Source: an uncultured Lachnospiraceae bacterium
GTDB lineage: Bacteria > Bacillota > Clostridia > Lachnospirales > Lachnospiraceae
Assembly (NCBI GenBank): GCA_910578715.1
Contig: CAJTRL010000007.1
Coordinates: 1-64,000, forward strand
Direction: 5' to 3'
DNA: 64,000 bases
The notes under the pieces were generated by a model. That model did no database searches. It was not told where the DNA came from and was given only the letters and a program-made list of their open reading frames with translations. Positions 58,994-64,000 of the stretch are shown in pieces. Position 1 is the stretch's first letter; each line of letters starts with the position of its first letter. Both the position numbers and the translations under genes were made by a program.

Positions 58994-59475
58994 ATGTTTA
59001 TCATGGCTCAAATGTGATTGTAAAATTTCCAGATATAAAACATTCCTTTCGGCCTCTGGACTTTGGGAAAGGGTTTTATGTGACAGCAGTAAAGGAACAG
59101 GCTGAACGATGGGCGATAAGAAAGGCTGATATTTGTGGAACAGACAAGGCCGTCATTACAGTCTATAAGATGATGGAGGATTTAAATGGTTTGACTTGTA
59201 AATATTTTGAAGAGGATTTAGCGGAGTGGATTGATTTTGTATGTAAGTGCCGTGATGAAGAAAAAGATTATTTACAGTATGACTTAATCAGAGGGAAGGT
59301 GGCAAACGATAAGGTATTCAGGGTTGTAGATATGTATCATTCTGGTATCTGGGATAAGGAAAGAGCTTTGAAAGAAATAAAAGTATATCCTGACTATGAC
59401 CAGATAGCTTTTATAAGCCAAAGAGCGATAAATCAATTATTATATTATGAATCATTTTATGAGGTAAAGATATGA
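58990..59475 (+). CDS. DUF3990-family protein (ADP-ribosyltransferase-like candidate toxin)
   Basis: The 161-residue protein starts MNVYHGSNVIV, has LDFGKGFYVTAVKEQAERWA, and ends IAFISQRAINQLLYYESFYE. The HGS followed by DFGKGFYVT is the pattern of DUF3990, which is thought to be related to ADP-ribosyltransferase folds (the initial H-G for NAD binding, Y in GFYVT, and a late Q/E region). It overlaps the small genes before and after by four bases each, so the three are one translational unit. A toxin-antitoxin role is inferred from family and context. Confidence 0.72.
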   Translation: MNVYHGSNVIVKFPDIKHSFRPLDFGKGFYVTAVKEQAERWAIRKADICGTDKAVITVYKMMEDLNGLTCKYFEEDLAEWIDFVCKCRDEEKDYLQYDLIRGKVANDKVFRVVDMYHSGIWDKERALKEIKVYPDYDQIAFISQRAINQLLYYESFYEVKI

Positions 59476-59696
59476 ATGAAGAGACATTAGAACGTGTATA
59501 TCAGGAAAATCTTGAAGAGCGGATAATTGCATATTTAGTAAAAATATGTAATTTATCTTATGAAAAAGCAATGGATATATATTACAGCAGTAATTTGTCT
59601 GATAAGATATATCATGGGAAAAATGGAATACAGTATCTGGATTATAAGGTATTGGTTCAGATACTGCTTGATACGGAGAAAGAGTTATTAGATTGA
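59472..59696 (+). CDS. Small protein of the DUF3791/DUF3990 module
   Basis: The 74-residue protein (LEERIIAYLVKICNLSYEKA, then MDIYYSSNLSDKIYHG and a YLDYKVLVQILLD helix) resembles the helical DUF3791 type, though more distantly. It overlaps the DUF3990 gene by four bases (ATGA) and lies 30 bases before hsdS. A second small partner beside DUF3990 is a known arrangement. It is A+T-rich. Function unknown; an antitoxin or adaptor role is possible. Confidence 0.6.
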   Translation: MNEETLERVYQENLEERIIAYLVKICNLSYEKAMDIYYSSNLSDKIYHGKNGIQYLDYKVLVQILLDTEKELLD

Positions 59697-59726
59697 GAAT
59701 GTGGGAAGGGTTTGAGGGGATGATGT

Positions 59727-60887
59727 ATGCGAAAAAAATTATCAGGTATATGTAAATTTTATTCTGGTACGGGATTTCCTTTAAAATACCAAGGCAAGAC
59801 TCATGGTAAATTGCCATTTTATAAAGTGGGAGATATTACCAATAATGTAATGCAGGGAAATACTAATCTGAAGTTATGTAATAATTATATTTCTGATGTC
59901 GAAGCCGAAGAAATCGGGGGGACAATTATTCCGCCTAATACGGTTGTATTTGCTAAAATCGGCGAGGCTTTGCGATTAAATAGACGGGCCATAACAACGG
60001 TAAAATGTCTGATTGATAATAATGTAATGGGAATCGCTCCAATTGAGTCAGAAGTCAGTCTAAAATATTTATATTATTTTATGTGTAATTTGAAAATGGA
60101 GCTTCTTGCTGAATCTACAACGGTTCCTTCCGTAAGAAAAAGTAAGTTGGAAGAATTGGAAATTGATTTGCCTGATTTACAAGAGCAACATAATATAGAG
60201 AAAATATTGGATGGAGCATCAGCTCTTATACAATTGCGTAAGATACAATTAGAACAGTATGAGAAACTTATTAAATCCCGCTTTGTGGAGATGTTTGGGG
60301 ATATAACATTAAATCCTTTTAAATGGAAAAAGGAATGCTTGCAGAGTCATATAGATATGATTACAGGATATCCATTTGATAGTAATAAATATTCAATCGA
60401 AGGCATTAAGATATGTGGGGGCTTAATAATTATGCCGAATTGTATTAAGTGGGAAGAGTGTAAGTACTGGGAGTCTGGCGATGGCTATGAGCAGTTCTTT
60501 TTAGACGCAGACGATATTGTCCTGGCGCTTGACCGTCCATGGATTTCAGAGGGGTTGAAAATAGGGATGGTACATAGCAGTGATTTACCTGCATTATTAA
60601 TACAGCGCACAGCGAGAATCAGGGGAAAAGATATGGAACAAAAATTTTTACTGTATCTTCTCAAAGATGAAGCATTTAAAAGACAATGTACAGTTACAGG
60701 TTCACTGGTACCGCATATCTCCAATAAGGATATTAACAATTACGAAGTAATTGTTCCACCATTAGAACTGCAGCGGCGATTTGCAACTTTTGTTGGACAG
60801 GTAGAAAAATTAAAAGTTACTGCCAAGAAATCATTGAGAGAAACACAAAAATTTTTTGACAGTTTAGTGCAGAGTTATTTCGGCTGA
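59727..60887 (+). CDS. hsdS: Type I restriction-modification specificity subunit
   Basis: The 386-residue HsdS has two target-recognition domains. The first (LSGICKFYSGTGFPLKY, FYKVGDITNN, IPPNTVVFAKIGEA) is followed by the conserved helix IDLPDLQEQHNIEKILDGAS. The second (IDMITGYPFDSNKYSIEG, DADDIVLALDRPW) is followed by VPPLELQRRFATFVGQVEKL. Each domain reads one half of a bipartite DNA site. It is clearly more A+T-rich than hsdM and hsdR, which is common for exchanged specificity genes. No second or inverted hsdS is in the window. Confidence 0.93.
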   Translation: MRKKLSGICKFYSGTGFPLKYQGKTHGKLPFYKVGDITNNVMQGNTNLKLCNNYISDVEAEEIGGTIIPPNTVVFAKIGEALRLNRRAITTVKCLIDNNVMGIAPIESEVSLKYLYYFMCNLKMELLAESTTVPSVRKSKLEELEIDLPDLQEQHNIEKILDGASALIQLRKIQLEQYEKLIKSRFVEMFGDITLNPFKWKKECLQSHIDMITGYPFDSNKYSIEGIKICGGLIIMPNCIKWEECKYWESGDGYEQFFLDADDIVLALDRPWISEGLKIGMVHSSDLPALLIQRTARIRGKDMEQKFLLYLLKDEAFKRQCTVTGSLVPHISNKDINNYEVIVPPLELQRRFATFVGQVEKLKVTAKKSLRETQKFFDSLVQSYFG

Positions 60888-60914
60888 TGATACATAGACA
60901 GATACGGTTACTAT

Positions 60915-60945
60915 ATAGAAAACTTGCTATAATATGTTCACAGAA
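60915..60945 (+). promoter_or_regulatory. Possible promoter between hsdS and hsdR
   Basis: TGCTATAAT (60928-60936) is an extended -10 box in the A+T-rich stretch after hsdS. No good -35 is visible. It could drive hsdR separately from the rest of the operon. Confidence 0.3.
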
Positions 60946-61019
60946 ATAGAGATTATGCCAATGCTTATACGACGCAATTTGTTATAGAAAAAGATAGAAT
61001 ATATACCAAAAAAGTAATT

Positions 61020-61332
61020 TACCACATGGACATGGCAAGTTACAGCTGAATAAATTTGAACCTTTTCCTAAAACCCGCCAATTTCTAAGGTGTTTCGGGA
61101 GATTGGAATTGCGAATGAATTGGGGGTCCGGGATGCTGTCCGTATTCTGGAATCAGCGCCATCAACGCCGGCAAGAAAAATTGCCAAGAAGCTGCACCTT
61201 TCCGAAGGCGGCGTGCGATACCATATTAATAAGCTAAAACAAGCCGGAATCCTGGAACAAACATATTGGTCCAATCAAAAAAGAAAGCTGGATAATACAC
61301 AATTAACCTGGCAGGGAGGAACAATCCAATGA
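61020..61332 (+). pseudogene. Remnant of an AlbA/schlafen-type regulator with winged helix
   Basis: In one frame the + strand reads KLQLNKFEPFPK (about 61035-61075). In the next frame it continues NPPISKVFREIGIANELG and then a winged helix (TPARKIAKKLHLSEGGVRYH) to TGA at 61330-61332. FEPFPKNP-x-I-x-x-FFREIG-x-x-x-ELG is the usual C-terminal motif of AlbA_2/schlafen-type ATP-binding proteins with a winged helix. The N-terminal part is missing and a frameshift lies near 61072, so it is decayed. Its end overlaps the hsdR start by four bases. Confidence 0.6.
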
Positions 61333-64000
61333 CAACAAATTTCGATATATTCATGCGGGAACCCCAATTTTCGTCTTTTGCAGATGTGGCGGTATCGGCG
61401 GAAAAGCTCATTTTAGCAGACCCGGCGGCGAGCATTATCAATAGCCGCAGGGCGATGGAGTTTGCCGTTAAATGGATGTATTCGGTGGATAAAGAGCTTG
61501 AGCTGCCCCGTCCCGATAATTTGCTGAGCCTTATGAACGCAGAGGATTACAGAGAGATTGTAGGGCCCGATTTGTGGAAGCGGATGGACTATATCCGAAG
61601 ATGCGGGAATAATACGGCGCATGGCAGCCGGAGGCCCGGAAAAGACGAGGCGATGCTCTGTCTGGAAAATTTGTTTATATATCTCGATTTTGTAGCGTGT
61701 TGCTATTCGGAAGAATATAAAGAGCACTTTTTTGACAAAAGCATTATCGAGGAACGGATTGAGAAAGCGAAGCAGTCGAAAAAGGAAGCGGAGGCAATCC
61801 GGTATGAGCTTGCGGGAAAAATAGAGGAATTAGCGCGTAAAGAACTGGATTTAAAAAGACTTTCGGAAGAAAATGTGTCTTTGAAAGAGGCGCTCTCGGC
61901 GCGCAGACAGGAGCGGCAGCCGGGATATGTTCCGAAGCCGTTAGACTTGTCGGAATATGAGACGAGAAAACTTTATATTGACGAAATGCTGGCGGATGTG
62001 GGATGGAGTGAGGGCAGAGACTGGTTAAATGAAGTGGAAATAAAGGGAATGCCAAACAAGTCAGGGGTCGGATATGCGGATTATATACTTTATGACGACG
62101 CGCACAGGCCGTTAGCTGTGGTGGAAGCCAAAAGGACTTGTGAGGACGTTGCAAAAGGCCGGCAGCAGGCGAAATTATATGCAGATTCCTTAGAAAAGGA
62201 ATATGGCAGAAGACCGGTTATTTTCCTGACGAACGGATTTGATACCCGGATAGTGGACGGGCAGCACCCGGAAAGAAAGGTATCAGTTATTTATTCAAAA
62301 AGAGATTTGGAAAAATGGTTTCATCTGAGGGGGGCGCGGGTGTCTCTTCAAAATATATGCGTGAATAAAAAGATTGCCGGAAGGTATTATCAGGAAGGTG
62401 CTGTCAGGGCGGTTTGCGATGCTTTTGATAAAAAGAATCGCAGAAAAGCGCTGCTCGTTATGGCTACCGGTTCAGGTAAGACCCGTACGGTCATCGGATT
62501 GTGCAAGGTGCTTCTGGATGCGGGATGGATTAAGAACATTCTTTTCCTGGCGGACCGCAACGCGCTCGTTACACAGGCGAAGCGAAGGTTTACTAATCTG
62601 CTTCCGGATTTATCGGTAACAAACCTGGTGGAAGAGAAGGACAATTATCATGCGCACGGTATTTTTTCGACCTATCAGACCATGATGTCCTGTATTGATT
62701 CTGTCCGGGACGAGGAAGGAAAGCTGTTTACGCCGGGACATTTTGACCTGATTATCTGCGATGAGGCGCATCGTTCCATTTACAATAAATATCGCGATAT
62801 TTTTCGGTATTTTGACGCACCGCTTATCGGACTTACGGCGACGCCAAAGGATGAAATAGATAAAAATACTTATGAAGTTTTTGAACTGGAAAACGGTGTT
62901 CCGACCTATGGATATGAGCTGGCCCAGGCCGTTCAGGACGGGTATCTTGTGGATTTTCTGTCCGTCGAGACAAAGCTGAAATTTATTGAACAGGGGATTG
63001 TCTATGACGAACTTTCGGAGGAGGAAAAAGCCGAGTATGAGGCGACTTTTGAAAAGGAGGACGGGAAAATTCCGGAAAGAATTGCTTCGTCGGCCTTAAA
63101 TGACTGGATATTGAATGAAGATACCATAAAACAGGCGCTGCATATTTTGATGACAGAGGGGCTTCATATCGCATATGGCGCGAAAATTGGCAAGACGATT
63201 ATTTTTGCACGGAACCATGCGCATGCGGAAAAAATACGGGAAATTTTTTATAAGGAATATCCTGGTCTTACAGGATATGCCGAAGTCATTGACCGATGCA
63301 CGAGCTATGCACAGAGGGCAATTGACGATTTTTCCGACCCAGTGAAACTGCCGCAGATAGCGATATCTGTCGATATGCTGGACACAGGGATTGATGTGCC
63401 AGAAATTCTGAATCTTGTCTTTTTCAAAAAGGTGATGAGCAAAGCGAAGTTCTGGCAGATGATTGGGCGGGGAACCAGACTTTGCGAGGGGCTTCTCGAC
63501 GGAGAGGATAAAAGGAATTTTTATATTTTTGATTTTTGCGGTAATTTTGAGTTCTTCCGCATGAATAAGGGAAAGCCTACGGCGAATATGGCCGCGCTTC
63601 AGGGGGCGGTTTTTCAGTTGCAGTTTGAAATCGCATACAAATTACAGGCGATAGAATATCAGACGAAGCGCCTTATTGCTTACCGCAATGCGCTGGTCGG
63701 AGAGATGACCGGGAAAGTGAGGGCTTTAAACCGGGAAAATTTTGCGGTCAGGCAGCATTTGAAATATGTCGATTTCTATTCGGAGGAAAGAGGTTACGGG
63801 ACGATTACTTTTGAAGATACGGTTACTGTGCGGGAGGAGCTTGCACCGCTGATTCTGCCGGAACAGGAAGAGGCGGAAGCGCTCCGATTCGATGCGCTGC
63901 TGTACAGCATCGAGCTGGCATATCTGACGGGGAAAAAGCATGTCAGAGCGCGGAACGACCTGTATAAAAAGGTTGATGCGGTTTCGTCGGTTGCCAATAT
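61329..64000 (+). CDS. hsdR: Type I restriction enzyme endonuclease/translocase subunit, cut by window end
   Basis: About 890 residues are visible and the frame is open at the edge. The N-terminal 150 residues form a helical DUF4145-like region. A nuclease motif follows (GVGYADYILYDDAHRPLAVV then EAKR, giving D...ExK), then the SF2 translocase: LLVMATGSGKTRTVIGL (Walker A near 380), LIICDEAHRSIYNKY (DEAH near 478), LIGLTATP, TIIFARNHAHAEKI and FWQMIGRGTRL. It cuts DNA away from the site when HsdS recognises unmethylated targets. GGGAGG lies nine bases before the ATG. Confidence 0.95.
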   Translation, partial: MTTNFDIFMREPQFSSFADVAVSAEKLILADPAASIINSRRAMEFAVKWMYSVDKELELPRPDNLLSLMNAEDYREIVGPDLWKRMDYIRRCGNNTAHGSRRPGKDEAMLCLENLFIYLDFVACCYSEEYKEHFFDKSIIEERIEKAKQSKKEAEAIRYELAGKIEELARKELDLKRLSEENVSLKEALSARRQERQPGYVPKPLDLSEYETRKLYIDEMLADVGWSEGRDWLNEVEIKGMPNKSGVGYADYILYDDAHRPLAVVEAKRTCEDVAKGRQQAKLYADSLEKEYGRRPVIFLTNGFDTRIVDGQHPERKVSVIYSKRDLEKWFHLRGARVSLQNICVNKKIAGRYYQEGAVRAVCDAFDKKNRRKALLVMATGSGKTRTVIGLCKVLLDAGWIKNILFLADRNALVTQAKRRFTNLLPDLSVTNLVEEKDNYHAHGIFSTYQTMMSCIDSVRDEEGKLFTPGHFDLIICDEAHRSIYNKYRDIFRYFDAPLIGLTATPKDEIDKNTYEVFELENGVPTYGYELAQAVQDGYLVDFLSVETKLKFIEQGIVYDELSEEEKAEYEATFEKEDGKIPERIASSALNDWILNEDTIKQALHILMTEGLHIAYGAKIGKTIIFARNHAHAEKIREIFYKEYPGLTGYAEVIDRCTSYAQRAIDDFSDPVKLPQIAISVDMLDTGIDVPEILNLVFFKKVMSKAKFWQMIGRGTRLCEGLLDGEDKRNFYIFDFCGNFEFFRMNKGKPTANMAALQGAVFQLQFEIAYKLQAIEYQTKRLIAYRNALVGEMTGKVRALNRENFAVRQHLKYVDFYSEERGYGTITFEDTVTVREELAPLILPEQEEAEALRFDALLYSIELAYLTGKKHVRARNDLYKKVDAVSSVAN

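Overview
The window looks like chromosomal DNA of a gut Lachnospiraceae-type clostridium (Firmicutes). Base composition is moderate, Shine-Dalgarno sites are strong GGAGG types, tRNAs lack an encoded CCA, and there are a Spo0A DNA-binding domain, an Agr-type peptide quorum-sensing cassette, LytTR and AraC regulators and a DUF3048 lipoprotein. The species cannot be named from sequence alone.

Layout. 1-1400: A+T-rich accessory edge (flavodoxin-fold oxidoreductase fragment, alpha/beta hydrolase). 1401-7050: TRIC-type channel protein, two WYL regulators and, divergent from them, an RtcB-type RNA ligase. 7047-10253: zinc/cadmium P1B ATPase, separate HMA metal-binding protein and a divergent ArsR-AraC fusion regulator. 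10423-10641: tRNA-Glu and tRNA-Cys. 10713-18529: GH95 glycosidase, alpha/beta hydrolase, two exported proteins, an RfbD-like reductase and a divergent PAP2 protein.

18602-55929 is a large surface-polysaccharide locus. It starts with a GDP-L-fucose block (manC, gmd, fcl) that also holds a LIC_10190-like membrane protein and a stand-alone Spo0A DNA-binding domain. An assembly block follows: polyprenyl-phosphate sugar transferase, Wzz-like protein, EpsG-type polymerase, several GT2 and GT4 glycosyltransferases and GT-C membrane enzymes. A complete agr cassette (XRE regulator, AgrA, AgrC, a 46-residue AgrD, AgrB) sits inside the locus. Next are pseudaminic-acid genes (pseB, pseC, pseG, pseF, a methyltransferase, pseI), split by an A+T-rich AraC/EamA/GNAT/DUF2000 module. 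The predicted product is an acidic, fucose-containing glycan under peptide-signal control. No flippase and no convincing PseH are present.

56011-64000 is a defence island: Fic protein, hsdM, a DUF3791/DUF3990 small-gene module, hsdS, a degraded regulator remnant, and hsdR running off the edge.

The least explained signal is two families of highly structured intergenic repeats. Family 1 is a flush cloverleaf at 19588-19726 and 24892-25055, bracketing the fucose block. Family 2 is at 5416-5535 (minus) and 53092-53212 (plus), just upstream of a WYL regulator and of pseF. In both families stem sequences change while pairing is kept, which is what selection on structure would produce.
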